Virus record (IMG/VR): IMGVR_UViG_3300044970_001522 | Coordinates: 125,901-189,900 of that record | DNA: 64,000 nt | Origin: a virus | Strand: one strand, 5' to 3' | In this document: one piece after another, positions 8,943 through 17,425 of the stretch | Layout: each line of letters begins with the position of its first letter | Position numbering within the stretch: position 1 is the first letter of the stretch | Translations under genes and position numbers: made by a program | The notes under the pieces: generated by a model | What the model was told of the DNA's origin: nothing | Databases searched by the model: none | What the model saw: the letters and a program-made list of their open reading frames with translations, nothing else

Positions 8943-9232
8943 CAACAACTTCGAACGACAAAATTCTGAGGCAGAAAGAGACCCTTGCCGCAGCAGCATT
9001 GCAGGTTGCTGAAGACGCTCTTGAGCTACTTCAAGACCACTTAGAGGAATGCAGCACTCGAGATCTTGTGACCGTGTTTAACTCGGCTGTGAAAGCGCAC
9101 CGCGAGATTGTGTCGGATATTGTGAGTTTGACCGAAACAGAGAGTAAGGGGGAACAAGATCTAGCCAAAGAGTACGGACCGACCGTTGAAAAGTTACTAA
9201 ACAAGCTAAAGCCTAAAAGTCAAAAAGAATGA
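8939..9232 (+). CDS. Candidate small terminase subunit
   Basis: This 97-residue, mostly helical protein ends in a Lys-rich tail and overlaps the large terminase start by four bases (ATGA). I preferred the ATG at 8939, which sits in an ATGA junction, over in-frame upstream GTG 8915 and ATG 8924. Small terminases recognise the packaging site and are usually encoded right before terL. That position is the main evidence, because no helix-turn-helix is clear by eye. Confidence 0.45.
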   Translation: MTTTSNDKILRQKETLAAAALQVAEDALELLQDHLEECSTRDLVTVFNSAVKAHREIVSDIVSLTETESKGEQDLAKEYGPTVEKLLNKLKPKSQKE

Positions 9233-11019
9233 GCTATAACCGACCCGTAATAACGCACGTGTCTCAACTTGACGAGTACTCGTCTTGGCGAGACTACCAA
9301 AGGGGCTTAAGGGAGCTCGTCCTTCTTGAGGCACCGCGCTCGGTGGTTTCTGAGTACCGCTATCAGGCTGCTCGAGAATGCTTTCTTGCCTTCTGCGATA
9401 TAATGAAGGCAGGCGACCTTAACGTGTCCGAGTTTCACGAGATTATAGGATCTGGCTTTGAGGACCTGGCAAATAGGAGGTACAAGAGACTAATCGTTTC
9501 TTGCCCCCCTCGCTCAGGGAAGTCGATGCTGGCGACTATGTTCTTGGCATGGTTGCTGGGCAGGGACCAAAAGACACAGCATGTTATAGCTTCTTACGGA
9601 GCTTCGCTGTCTTTCAAGTTCCACAGGGAAACTGTCCAGATGCTGAAGTCAAAGGAGTTTAAAAGAATATTCCCCGAGTGGATGGGGTTCAGCCCGGAAT
9701 CGAAATACGATATGATTGGCGGGGGGTACATCCTTGCAACGTCTGTGGGTGGAGTCCTAACTGGCTTTACAGCGGGTACAACGGACATGGAGAGCCCTGG
9801 CGTGGGGGCAATGGTGATAGACGACCCTTTAAAATCATCGGACTCGAAGCAGGCGCTAGACAACCTTGAGTCATGGTGGCAGGAGCAGGCGTCTACCCGA
9901 AGAACCAACCACTTTTGCCAAATGGTGATCGCGACTCGCTTCCACGAAAAAGACCTTCACGGGGTCTTAATGGACGGGGACGGTTTTCTAGACCTAGACG
10001 GGAACGGAGTAGACTGGGTAGCTGATGACGGGGATTTCGGATGGAGGTGGATAAACATAGCCGGGCTCTGTGAGGACCCTGACAATGACCCTCTAGGTAG
10101 AGAGATGGGGGAGAGCCACTGGCCCGACAACCCCGCTTTCTCTGTTCCGATGCTTGAGTCCCAGAAAAAGATAATGGGTAGCTTTAAGTTCGCAGCACTG
10201 TACCAAGGGGTTCCTGTATCGGCTGAGGGGCAGATTGTAAAGAGTAGCTGGGTTAAGGTTATAGAGGAGAAAGACTGCCCCCCCTTGGACGTTGTATGGT
10301 TTGGAGTTGACTGCGCTTTCTCCGAGCGAGAGAAAGCTGATGAGAGCGCAATATGCGTCGCTGGTGTAAACACACGTAACCCCGACGTTGTATACATTCG
10401 TGAGATTGTTAAAGGAAAGTGGGGTTTTCCCGACTTAATTGAATCGGTAAAGCAGCATTACGCTTTGTACAGCGCAAAAGTTCTATGCATTGAGAAAGCT
10501 GCATCAGGGCACTCCCTCATTCAAATGCTGAAGCGAGAGGCTAAGATACCTATCGAGGAAATGAGGCCGCTGAAGTCAAAAACGACTCGCCTCCAGGCAG
10601 TCTGCCCTTTACTCGAAAACCACCGCGTTATACTGGTGCGGGGCCTATGGACCGATGCTTTCATAAAAGAACTAACGTCTTTCCCGTACGTTCGACACGA
10701 CGATAGTACTGACGCCATGGTATGGGCGCTAACTTATTACTCGCTCAAAATTGACTCCGTTGACCGGGGTATACAAGACTCGATCATTCAGAGTCGAAAA
10801 TGGGCTGGTGCCCTACGCAGACCAATGTTTCGGGATGGTCACTCTTACGGTGGGCTTTTCGAAGAGCGAAGTGTTTCGGTCGGGGGCCGAAGAGCTCCCC
10901 GCAGTATGGGCTTCAACGACCCTGATCCTCAGTCTGCCGAGGTACCTGATAGGGGTATTTTCCGAGGTGGCCGCAGCCGGGGTCTTCGAAGTGGATCCGG
11001 CTACGACCTTTTTAATTAA
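9229..11019 (+). CDS. Terminase large subunit
   Basis: The ATPase shows a Walker A, CPPRSGKS, at residues 92-99 and a Walker B, AMVIDDP, near 194-200, followed by the coupling region with VIATRFHEKD. The nuclease half keeps the acidic set: GVDCAFSE, then LCIEKAASG, then DDSTDAMVWAL. These are the ATP-driven packaging motor and the DNA-cutting domain of TerL. The 596 aa length is slightly long because of a basic, Gly/Arg-rich tail of about 80 residues. A second, divergent terminase follows 33 bases downstream and shares the N-terminal pattern SQL-x2-xSSWR-x-YQR. Confidence 0.92.
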   Translation: MSYNRPVITHVSQLDEYSSWRDYQRGLRELVLLEAPRSVVSEYRYQAARECFLAFCDIMKAGDLNVSEFHEIIGSGFEDLANRRYKRLIVSCPPRSGKSMLATMFLAWLLGRDQKTQHVIASYGASLSFKFHRETVQMLKSKEFKRIFPEWMGFSPESKYDMIGGGYILATSVGGVLTGFTAGTTDMESPGVGAMVIDDPLKSSDSKQALDNLESWWQEQASTRRTNHFCQMVIATRFHEKDLHGVLMDGDGFLDLDGNGVDWVADDGDFGWRWINIAGLCEDPDNDPLGREMGESHWPDNPAFSVPMLESQKKIMGSFKFAALYQGVPVSAEGQIVKSSWVKVIEEKDCPPLDVVWFGVDCAFSEREKADESAICVAGVNTRNPDVVYIREIVKGKWGFPDLIESVKQHYALYSAKVLCIEKAASGHSLIQMLKREAKIPIEEMRPLKSKTTRLQAVCPLLENHRVILVRGLWTDAFIKELTSFPYVRHDDSTDAMVWALTYYSLKIDSVDRGIQDSIIQSRKWAGALRRPMFRDGHSYGGLFEERSVSVGGRRAPRSMGFNDPDPQSAEVPDRGIFRGGRSRGLRSGSGYDLFN

Positions 11020-11052
11020 CTCTATACAAGACAACACAAACACAACCACAGG

Positions 11053-12471
11053 ATGTCACTTAAACACCAAAAATTAACGCACGCTTCCCAATTAGCGGAG
11101 CACTCAAGCTGGAGGAGCTACCAAAGAAAACTCCTTGAGCTGAAACTTGAAGGGTTACCTCGAGAAGCGTTCGCCAAGGAAAGTGCGAAAAGTAGCTTTC
11201 TTGCTTTCTGCGATCTTGTTTCCGATGCAGGAGGCTTCTCACTCGAAAGTGCGCCGCTCGACGCAAAGGCGTACGAAGTGGTGGGTTCCGCATTTGAGGA
11301 TATTGCCGAGGGAAGGTACCCGGTTCTCCTCGTGTCGATGCCACCGCGCACAGGGAAAACCACTCTAGGGGTTCACTTGCTGTCCTGGCTGCTTAGCAAA
11401 GACCCCATGGCTAGCCACTTTGTAACCTCGTACACACAGGATCTTGCCGCGTCGGTAGTTCACAAGACTAAGCATATGGTTCAGTCCTCCCCGTTCCGGA
11501 CGTACTCCTCTGTGGTTCCCCCGCTTGCATCGTTTCATGTTTTACCAGTCTCCTTTGGGGGGTATGTGTTGCGGGGCTATTACGGTAGCTTATACGAAAC
11601 GCCAGGCGTATGGCTAATCGATGACTGCCACAACGGCGTGTCGGACGGAAGTGTCAACAAGAAACAGATACGCGAAATAGAAGACCATTGCGTAGGCAAG
11701 AGTGCCACAGTCGTTCTCGGGTCTCGATTAGGCGAGGGAGACATTTTCAGCTACTTTCTGGAAAAGTACGGAGTCTTTGACCCAGTCTCAAATCCGAAAG
11801 GAGCCGTTCACATTAACTTGTCCGCCATCATTGAGAGCGAAGAAGAAGCCAAGGCTGACATCCTCGGCAGGAAACCTGGACAGAGCATCAATGATGCTAA
11901 CACCACATTTAGCCCAAAGAATCTACAGGACTTGCGGAAAACAATGGGGGATGTAAAGTTCTCGTGGTTGTACAAAGGGGTGCTCTCCACTGGGTTCGGA
12001 GTCTGCTCCGAGGTACCCCCTCTAGATAAGGTCATTATCTCTATTGACCCCTCTTGCTCGCCAGGCAACGCGGATATGACTGGGATTTGTGTGGCTGGAT
12101 CCACGAAGGAAAAGGACTGTGTGTACGTTCTCGACGCGTACCAGGCCAACTGGGACTTGGAGACTGTTGGCGTAATTGTTTCTCTAGCCGCTAAAGCCTA
12201 CGGTGTTACAGAAGTTGTTATCGAGTCGTCCATGGCGAGTGAACACTGGAGTCAGTACCTACAGAAGCTAGGCCTACCTGTTCGAGTGAGCAAGGAGAGA
12301 GTGGTGGCTAAGGCACTTGCGATCAATCTAATGGTAAAGTCGGGGAAAGTAGCATCCAACTCAGATATACACAACGTGTTGTTTAAAAGTTGGGAGTGCA
12401 TTGGATCGTACTCAGATATAATGGACGCTATTTTGGTTAGCTTCATGGAACTACTTCCACCTTCTGTTTAA
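11053..12471 (+). CDS. Second, divergent terminase large subunit
   Basis: This 472 aa protein has its own Walker A, MPPRTGKT, at 96-103, a Walker B-like GVWLIDDCH near 185-193, and a motor region with VVLGSRLGEGD. Nuclease-type acidic positions are also kept: SIDPSCSPGNADMTG, VVIESS and YSDIMDAILVSF. The N-terminus closely parallels the neighbouring TerL (THASQLAEHSSWRSYQR against THVSQLDEYSSWRDYQR), so the two are paralogs from an old tandem duplication. Key residues look intact, which argues against simple decay. Whether it packages DNA, assembles with the first TerL, or has been reused is unknown. Confidence 0.8.
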   Translation: MSLKHQKLTHASQLAEHSSWRSYQRKLLELKLEGLPREAFAKESAKSSFLAFCDLVSDAGGFSLESAPLDAKAYEVVGSAFEDIAEGRYPVLLVSMPPRTGKTTLGVHLLSWLLSKDPMASHFVTSYTQDLAASVVHKTKHMVQSSPFRTYSSVVPPLASFHVLPVSFGGYVLRGYYGSLYETPGVWLIDDCHNGVSDGSVNKKQIREIEDHCVGKSATVVLGSRLGEGDIFSYFLEKYGVFDPVSNPKGAVHINLSAIIESEEEAKADILGRKPGQSINDANTTFSPKNLQDLRKTMGDVKFSWLYKGVLSTGFGVCSEVPPLDKVIISIDPSCSPGNADMTGICVAGSTKEKDCVYVLDAYQANWDLETVGVIVSLAAKAYGVTEVVIESSMASEHWSQYLQKLGLPVRVSKERVVAKALAINLMVKSGKVASNSDIHNVLFKSWECIGSYSDIMDAILVSFMELLPPSV

Positions 12472-12533
12472 TTCCGGTGTAGATTGCGATTCGCAACCGC
12501 ACAAAAAGTTGCTGTTGTTTCTCAACAGTTAAA

Positions 12534-12737
12534 ATGGCTATTTCACCAACGGATAAAAACACTGCAATAATGCAGGAGCTGCACGGGACTCGTTGTCTCA
12601 TCACAAGTCCTTCCTCGGACAAGTACCTTGACCAAGCTAAGAAAAGACCCCAGTGTGTGATCCCAGAAGACTCCTACTCTCGGTGGTGTGGCGGGGCCGA
12701 CGGTTTTGATCTATTCGTAGAAAGGGTTCACGAGTGA
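12534..12737 (+). CDS. Small protein, 67 aa, unknown
   Basis: A short frame with ATG follows a 62-base gap after the second terminase. The protein has three Cys and no recognisable motif. It is weakly supported, by being the only plausible frame in the gap and by codon use like its neighbours. Confidence 0.45.
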   Translation: MAISPTDKNTAIMQELHGTRCLITSPSSDKYLDQAKKRPQCVIPEDSYSRWCGGADGFDLFVERVHE

Positions 12738-12760
12738 GTTGAACGCCACACTTCAGTCAA

Positions 12761-12774
12761 AAAAAGGGGGGGGG
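12761..12774 (+). repeat. A/G homopolymer tract
   Basis: A run of seven A followed by nine G lies in the gap before phoH, just upstream of a GGGTAAA motif. Such tracts slip easily in replication and sequencing, so the exact length may be uncertain. Confidence 0.7.
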
Positions 12775-12779
12775 CCAGC

Positions 12780-12786
12780 GGGTAAA
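12780..12786 (+). promoter_or_regulatory. GGGTAAA motif in the phoH leader
   Basis: Exact motif, followed by GTCACTCGTAG. The next start codon is 133 bases away, so it would give a much longer leader than other copies. Confidence 0.4.
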
Positions 12787-12912
12787 GTCACTCGTAGGGT
12801 TTCCCTTTCACAATAAGCTCTACCAAACGTTTCGAAGAGGGAGAAGGATTATGTAGTCCTGGTTATCAACGAAGAATACAAGCTATCCACTGTTGTCAAA
12901 TCCTCTTATACC

Positions 12913-13635
12913 ATGTTGAAAAGTCGAGACAAGCGCAAGTCACGTCGCGCTGAAACAGCTCAAACGGTCGAACGTTCCTACGGCAGGGGTATGGATGTCA
13001 TACCCTTCTACTCAAAGTCTGACCGCCAAGAAGATCTTTGGACTTCCTTAAACAAAAATACAGTCACCATAGCTATTGGACCCTCCGGAGTTGGAAAAAC
13101 TCTTGTGGCTCTTTGGTGGGGTTTGACTGAGATTTCAAAGGGTAATATACAGAAAGTTTACTACATTCGAAGTGATGTAGGATGCTCTCATCAAAGAAGT
13201 AGGGGTGCCTTGCCTGGAACGCTTGAGGAAAAGATGAAACCTCTTGTTGGGCCAGTATACGACAATTTGGTTGTAATGACTAAGAGTAGGGGGGCTGCTG
13301 ACTACTTGGTTGATAAGAAAATTGTAGAGCCCACTCTTCTAGAGGACTTACGGGGAAGATCGCTAAATGAGTGTCTGATTCTTTTTGATGAGGCTCAGAA
13401 CTCTATGCCCGAAAACGTCAAAACCGTCATTAGTAGGGTTGGAAAAGATTCAAAAGTTATCATTACAGGGGACACTAGACAAATTGACCTCGATGTGTTT
13501 AAACCTGAAAACGGACTCTTAGACTGCTACCATCGACTTTCCTCCATTCGGGGTGTAGGGAGAGTTAAGTTTGAAAGGGAAGATATTGTAAGAAATGGGA
13601 TTATAGCGGAAATCCTGGAGGCTTACGAGGCTTAG
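12913..13635 (+). CDS. phoH: PhoH-like ATPase
   Basis: The protein has a Walker A, GPSGVGKT, at residues 56-63 and a Walker B, CLILFDEAQN, near 155-165. It also has the PhoH-family stretches ALPGTLEEKM and VIITGDTRQID. PhoH proteins are P-loop NTPases proposed to be RNA helicase-like and are very common in marine phages; their role in infection is not settled. The 240 aa length fits phage PhoH. The gene stands alone between a long leader with a GGGTAAA motif and a strong terminator, so it may be its own transcription unit. Confidence 0.9.
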   Translation: MLKSRDKRKSRRAETAQTVERSYGRGMDVIPFYSKSDRQEDLWTSLNKNTVTIAIGPSGVGKTLVALWWGLTEISKGNIQKVYYIRSDVGCSHQRSRGALPGTLEEKMKPLVGPVYDNLVVMTKSRGAADYLVDKKIVEPTLLEDLRGRSLNECLILFDEAQNSMPENVKTVISRVGKDSKVIITGDTRQIDLDVFKPENGLLDCYHRLSSIRGVGRVKFEREDIVRNGIIAEILEAYEA

Positions 13636-13671
13636 TAATTCGTACCTTAGCTAGGTAACACGACTGAGACA

Positions 13672-13696
13672 AGGGGCCGAAAGGCCCCTCTTTTTT
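13672..13696 (+). terminator. Rho-independent terminator after phoH
   Basis: A seven-base-pair stem, AGGGGCC with GGCCCCT, closes a GAAA tetraloop and is followed by CTTTTTT. This is the clearest terminator in the window. Confidence 0.85.
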
Positions 13697-13709
13697 CGGG
13701 GCAGGTTGA

Positions 13710-13716
13710 GGGTAAA
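13710..13716 (+). promoter_or_regulatory. GGGTAAA motif, candidate late promoter
   Basis: It lies directly after the phoH terminator and 78 bases before ATG 13788. A 14-residue GTG-started frame (13747-13791) ends in an ATGA overlap with that ATG and might act as a leader peptide. Confidence 0.5.
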
Positions 13717-13787
13717 ATTCATCATAGCCAGCAAAACAATAGCACCGTGATTTGTGCCCCGCCAAAGCCCAGCCCTGAGGCAAAACC

Positions 13788-14123
13788 ATGAGGAGAGACA
13801 CTCGCTTCCCTCGCCCCGACCGCTTGGCCTTAGAACAAAGCCTGCCACCTGGCTCCCTCAGCCACCCTCAATCCTACGGGGTATGGTCCGTTTTCTTGCA
13901 GTGTGACGACCCCTCAGATGTTGCACACAAGTTTCGTTCCTACCGCGACAGCAACCTGTGCACAATCCCCCGCGAACAACTCCGAGCAATGCGAGACACT
14001 TTGATTCTTGGTATGAGAGAGTCGAACAAAGCATCAGCAAAACCACTCAAGGAAAAGCAAAAGGGCCGGCATTACGCCGACTACAATAAAGAATGGGTGG
14101 AAAAGCCCCGTAATGGAGCCTAA
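13788..14123 (+). CDS. Small protein, 111 aa, unknown
   Basis: The protein is basic and Arg/Lys-rich, with a Pro-rich start and a charged C-terminal tail. No known motif is visible. It is first in a run of small genes that begins after the phoH terminator, and the next gene starts three bases after its stop. Confidence 0.6.
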   Translation: MRRDTRFPRPDRLALEQSLPPGSLSHPQSYGVWSVFLQCDDPSDVAHKFRSYRDSNLCTIPREQLRAMRDTLILGMRESNKASAKPLKEKQKGRHYADYNKEWVEKPRNGA

Positions 14124-14125
14124 CT

Positions 14126-14491
14126 GTGCTAAAGACCAAGGACAAAATTGAGAAGCTGTACCGCGTACCTTGCGGTCCGATGGACATATCCGCCAACGCT
14201 ATCTGCCGCCGATCACTTCGAGATCACTTCGACAAATTGCTGGACCGTTTGACCGTTGAGGTTAACCCAAATCCTGCTGCCCCGGCGAAGCTACAAAGCG
14301 ACCTTGAAGTTACCGCAGATGGACGACTTATTGAAAAGTCTGAAGAGACCCAAGAAGAACGCAAGAGAAAGCTTATCGAGGAAGGAAAGTTCCGCGCCGA
14401 TGTCCAGTCCGAGATCAAAAAATACCGAGAGAACCTCCAAGGTAACGGGAAATTGCTGCAGGATGTTTCAGGCAAGTACGAATCGATCTAA
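14126..14491 (+). CDS. Small charged helical protein, 121 aa
   Basis: The frame starts with GTG three bases after the previous stop. The protein is highly charged and helical over its last 60 residues (EETQEERKRKLIEEGKF), likely coiled coil. No family recognised. Its place in the run of small genes suggests a head-associated or scaffolding-type role, but that is a guess. Confidence 0.6.
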   Translation: MLKTKDKIEKLYRVPCGPMDISANAICRRSLRDHFDKLLDRLTVEVNPNPAAPAKLQSDLEVTADGRLIEKSEETQEERKRKLIEEGKFRADVQSEIKKYRENLQGNGKLLQDVSGKYESI

Positions 14492-14501
14492 GGTAGGCGG
14501 A

Positions 14502-14508
14502 GGGTAAA
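14502..14508 (+). promoter_or_regulatory. GGGTAAA motif, candidate late promoter
   Basis: Motif 31 bases before ATG 14533, continuing as GTTTAGC. There is no clear ribosome binding site in the leader. Confidence 0.65.
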
Positions 14509-14532
14509 GTTTAGCAGTCCACAAACCATACA

Positions 14533-15132
14533 ATGTCCAACAGAATCAACGGTGACTTTGACTCTGACTCAATTGAGGCGTTCAGAGCCGCCTACGCAGC
14601 GCAGATCCTCGAGCCAGAAGACCAAGAGACAGATAAATACACGGGCCTTCCCACTAACCTAGTTCTAAACACTTCGCCATGGATTCAGCACACTGGTCTG
14701 TGGAAGGCGAACGACGGGTCAAATAAGGACTTTCAAGCAAATCAAGTTCTTGTACCGGGAGTTGAAGAGCCTGGGGAAGAGCTCTCCGATGAAGAGCTTG
14801 AAGAGCTTATTGACCAGCTTCTTGCAGAGGGCGACGATCTTTCTGAGGGCTCACTCGAAGAGGACGACTACGACGATGACGCTTACTTTGACATAGGGGA
14901 AGAGGGGGAGCCGGAGCTTACCGACGACGAAGTAGAACGGTTAATTGACGAGCTCTTGAGCGAAGAATCCGAGCTGGATGAGTCGGACGAACTGGAAGAA
15001 CTGGAAGACGACTATGACGAAGAGCTATCTGACGAAGATATTGACCGCATAGTGGACGAACTCTTGAGCGAAAGCGAAGACGAACTCTTCGAAGACGACC
15101 TTGACTCTGACCTTGACTCTGACCTTGACTAA
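14533..15132 (+). CDS. Highly acidic repeat protein, 199 aa
   Basis: After an N-terminal region of about 75 residues, the rest is dominated by Asp and Glu. Three imperfect copies of a roughly 17-residue helix unit occur, seen as LSDEELEELIDQLLAE, LTDDEVERLIDELLSE and LSDEDIDRIVDELLSE, separated by acidic linkers. The C-terminus runs out in a short DSDL repeat. No cysteine or catalytic motif is present. Such extreme acidity suggests a DNA mimic, a scaffolding protein or a binder of a basic partner. Position within the late-motif genes favours a virion or assembly role. Confidence 0.75.
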   Translation: MSNRINGDFDSDSIEAFRAAYAAQILEPEDQETDKYTGLPTNLVLNTSPWIQHTGLWKANDGSNKDFQANQVLVPGVEEPGEELSDEELEELIDQLLAEGDDLSEGSLEEDDYDDDAYFDIGEEGEPELTDDEVERLIDELLSEESELDESDELEELEDDYDEELSDEDIDRIVDELLSESEDELFEDDLDSDLDSDLD

Positions 15133-15144
15133 GGGGAACAATCA

Positions 15145-15825
15145 GTGGGCAACCCTAGGAAAAAATGCACAGCAGGAAAGTCTTGCTCGGCAACTTGCAT
15201 AAGCAAGGGTTTTAAGTGCGAGAAAAAGTTGCCGGCGTCAGTGAGCGACAGTCTCACACGTAACAGTGAAAAGTTGCTGCACCTTGGGGAGCATGTTGGG
15301 GCCAACGTAACTTCCTGGAAAGTTGGGAAAGTTGTTGGCCCCCTGGTATCAAAGTACCTAGAAACTCGCTACGGCATACCCCCAGAAACCACAGAAAAGT
15401 TATCAGAGACTATTATTCAAGCGGTGGTTGCCACGGGACTTCACTCTCGACATTTAAGGTCGAGTGAGGACTTTGTAAGGGACCTGCTCACAGAAGCTTC
15501 TGCCGCGTTCCTGGGAAAAAGTGCCCACTCGGGTGTGGACAGTTTTCTAACCAGCCAGGAAAGTCGTGAGATCGTCCAACAAGCTTTGCCCCTACTTGCA
15601 GGAAAGTTCACTGGTATTGGAGCGGCGTTTGCAGGGTCAAAACTTCCCAAAGTGGCCCAAATTTCGGGCGCCATATCACGAAAGTACAACTCCGACCTTT
15701 TGAAGCTTCAGAAGCTTTTTAGAAGCTCTGAGGAGTCCTTTTCTGAGCAGACCGACCAAGCAACCTCAGCTAAGTTTCTCGGAGACCTTTCTCTTCTCTC
15801 GGTTTTACTGTCCTTGAACGGGTAA
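15145..15825 (+). CDS. GKSC-motif protein, 226 aa, hydrophobic C-terminus
   Basis: The likely start is GTG at 15145, after a GGGG-containing leader. Residues 8-25 carry KCTAGKSCSATCISKGFKC, four cysteines in a pattern shared with the N-terminus of the kinase-like protein at 20373. The rest is Ala/Leu/Ser-rich and helical, with several moderately hydrophobic stretches that could associate with membranes. No enzyme motif is seen. The shared tag suggests it is handled like the kinase, for instance packaged or delivered, with this C-terminal part as a different cargo. Its stop codon is made by the GGGTAAA motif that precedes the next gene. Confidence 0.65.
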   Translation: MGNPRKKCTAGKSCSATCISKGFKCEKKLPASVSDSLTRNSEKLLHLGEHVGANVTSWKVGKVVGPLVSKYLETRYGIPPETTEKLSETIIQAVVATGLHSRHLRSSEDFVRDLLTEASAAFLGKSAHSGVDSFLTSQESREIVQQALPLLAGKFTGIGAAFAGSKLPKVAQISGAISRKYNSDLLKLQKLFRSSEESFSEQTDQATSAKFLGDLSLLSVLLSLNG

Positions 15826-15826
15826 A
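15820..15826 (+). promoter_or_regulatory. GGGTAAA motif, candidate late promoter
   Basis: Motif 29 bases before ATG 15849. The TAA inside it is the stop codon of the upstream gene. Confidence 0.65.
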
Positions 15827-15848
15827 ACTGTTTACTGGCAAAGTGAGC

Positions 15849-16169
15849 ATGACCCAATTCAACGAGAGAGCTCTACTTATTCGAGCATTAGCGGGTATCT
15901 TCCTGGTTCAATTTATAATTGTAGGGTATCAAACGTGGTCCTGCCAATCCTATGCAGAACGTGACAAAGACTCCACAAAAGTAACCCTCATCTGTAACAA
16001 TGCGACCAACACATTTAACGAGACCGGGAAGCTAGCACTCACTACAATTTTAGCACTTTTGGTCCCTTCTTCAGGGCAAAATGTTTCAGAAATAATTTCA
16101 ACTGTGCGAGGGGGCCGCAAGCGCAAGACCAAACAAGATGACAACCTGGACGAAGAAAGTAAGGTCTAA
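15849..16169 (+). CDS. Small membrane protein, holin candidate
   Basis: The 106-residue protein has a hydrophobic segment at about residues 7-27 and a second at about 57-74, and ends in a highly charged Arg/Lys/Asp/Glu tail. Two membrane segments with a charged tail at this size fit a class II-like holin, but no family signature is visible. ATG 15849 fits the usual 29-base spacing from the GGGTAAA motif better than GTG 15843. Two cysteines lie between the segments. A different membrane accessory protein remains possible. Confidence 0.5.
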   Translation: MTQFNERALLIRALAGIFLVQFIIVGYQTWSCQSYAERDKDSTKVTLICNNATNTFNETGKLALTTILALLVPSSGQNVSEIISTVRGGRKRKTKQDDNLDEESKV

Positions 16170-16218
16170 GGTTCCCGTGGATAAGTAAACCCCGGAGTCC
16201 GTTTCTAAGCGAAAAAGA

Positions 16219-16225
16219 GGGTAAA
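16219..16225 (+). promoter_or_regulatory. GGGTAAA motif, candidate late promoter
   Basis: Motif 31 bases before ATG 16250, with the extended form AGGGTAAAGTTTAG identical to the copy at 14502. Confidence 0.65.
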
Positions 16226-16249
16226 GTTTAGTATCAACGTAAGACCCCT

Positions 16250-17044
16250 ATGTACGGTGCTAACTTAGACTTTTCGTCTGTAACCCTGCCGGGAGTTGGC
16301 GGTTCCATGAACGCGGCTACAGCTATTTCCACAGATAAACTCGAGGAAATGAACCGCACAGGAAAAAAGTGGCGAACCGACAAAGACGGTAATATGTCTT
16401 TTCATAACGAAGCTCTCTTGGACGCCAATAAGGCTAGCCGCCTGAAAAAAGAAAACTTGGTTAATCGCGATCGAGACGCTCACGCGGACGGGCAAGCTGC
16501 CATGAAAGAGATTTTCGGTCGCAAGCGGGCGAGAATGGAGACATTTCGAGAAATAAAGAGAAAAGAGTATAACTTTGCCGATGACACTGAGCTAATGTCT
16601 ATGCCTCAGCCCTTCTCACAAGCTACTTGCAAAGGAGTGGGCAAATGCAAGTGTGACTCTTGCAAAGCAGCAGCGAAAAGCGACGCAGACTTTCGAGAGT
16701 GGTCCGCGAGTAAAAGGCAGAAGTTGCAGTCCGGAGAGGAGCGGGGAGAGTTTGCTGGGCCCGGTATGTCCTTTCCCGTCGCAAGCGCTCAAGATGTGTC
16801 AGCAGCGTGGTCTTCCGTGGGCAGGGCAGCGAACCCTCGCAAAATTATGTCAGAGATTATTCGCATTGCTAAGAAGTACGGCTGGGAGTCGGGTCTCCCT
16901 CAAACGGTGAAAGATCGAATGGGACAAGGGGAGTCAGGCTTGCCTTCCCCGGACTTCAGCGAAGAGGCTCCGAGTGCAAGAAGGAGCTCAAGGAAAGCAG
17001 CTAGAGCAGCGGTCGAAGCTGGCCAGTCAAGGTTGCCGGAGTAA
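16250..17044 (+). CDS. Phage protein with DUF6582-like C-terminal region
   Basis: The C-terminal part has FAGPGMSFPVASAQDVSAAW, then an ARNP-like linker and IIRIAKKYGW. That is the pattern of the small DUF6582-type module often attached to phage head-maturation or portal-cluster proteins. The middle holds a Cys cluster, CKGVGKCKCDSC, which could bind a metal. The first 130 residues are charged and helical. The module's role is unknown. The gene is coupled to the next by a three-base gap, so it may be a virion or assembly factor. Confidence 0.55.
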   Translation: MYGANLDFSSVTLPGVGGSMNAATAISTDKLEEMNRTGKKWRTDKDGNMSFHNEALLDANKASRLKKENLVNRDRDAHADGQAAMKEIFGRKRARMETFREIKRKEYNFADDTELMSMPQPFSQATCKGVGKCKCDSCKAAAKSDADFREWSASKRQKLQSGEERGEFAGPGMSFPVASAQDVSAAWSSVGRAANPRKIMSEIIRIAKKYGWESGLPQTVKDRMGQGESGLPSPDFSEEAPSARRSSRKAARAAVEAGQSRLPE

Positions 17045-17046
17045 AC

Positions 17047-17418
17047 ATGGGACTTTTTGAAATACCACTCATAATCTGCGGCTGGATTTTCACAGCTGGT
17101 CTTGCAGGTGTCGGTGGCACCTTTGTGATTCAAGGTAAGAACGAAAAAAGAGTTCAGTACCTGAGGAACAACGCAGACCAAAAGATAGAACGTCTTATTG
17201 AGGAGAACGACAAAAGAATTAACGCTCTGATTGCAGCGAATACCGTTCAAAACGAGAATGTCCTTTCCCACATTAAGAATGTTGAGAAAGCCCTTAACGA
17301 CATGAGAGCGGAACTTCCTGAGAAGTACACACTGAAGACAGACCACAACCGTCTTGTCGACAAGGTGGAAGAGCTTTCTATGCAGTTTTACAGGCATAGA
17401 GAGAACGCTAATAGCTAG
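17047..17418 (+). CDS. Membrane-anchored coiled-coil protein, lysis accessory candidate
   Basis: One transmembrane segment lies at about residues 5-28, followed by a long charged, heptad-like helix to the end (123 aa). An N-terminal anchor with a coiled coil resembles i-spanins and some holin-associated proteins. No partner o-spanin lipobox is visible nearby. The gene follows the preceding one by two bases and is close to the holin candidate, which supports a lysis or envelope role. A tail-associated membrane protein is an alternative. Confidence 0.5.
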   Translation: MGLFEIPLIICGWIFTAGLAGVGGTFVIQGKNEKRVQYLRNNADQKIERLIEENDKRINALIAANTVQNENVLSHIKNVEKALNDMRAELPEKYTLKTDHNRLVDKVEELSMQFYRHRENANS

Positions 17419-17425
17419 GGGTAAA
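17419..17425 (+). promoter_or_regulatory. GGGTAAA motif, candidate late promoter
   Basis: Motif 32 bases before ATG 17451, immediately after the TAG stop of the upstream gene. Confidence 0.65.
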
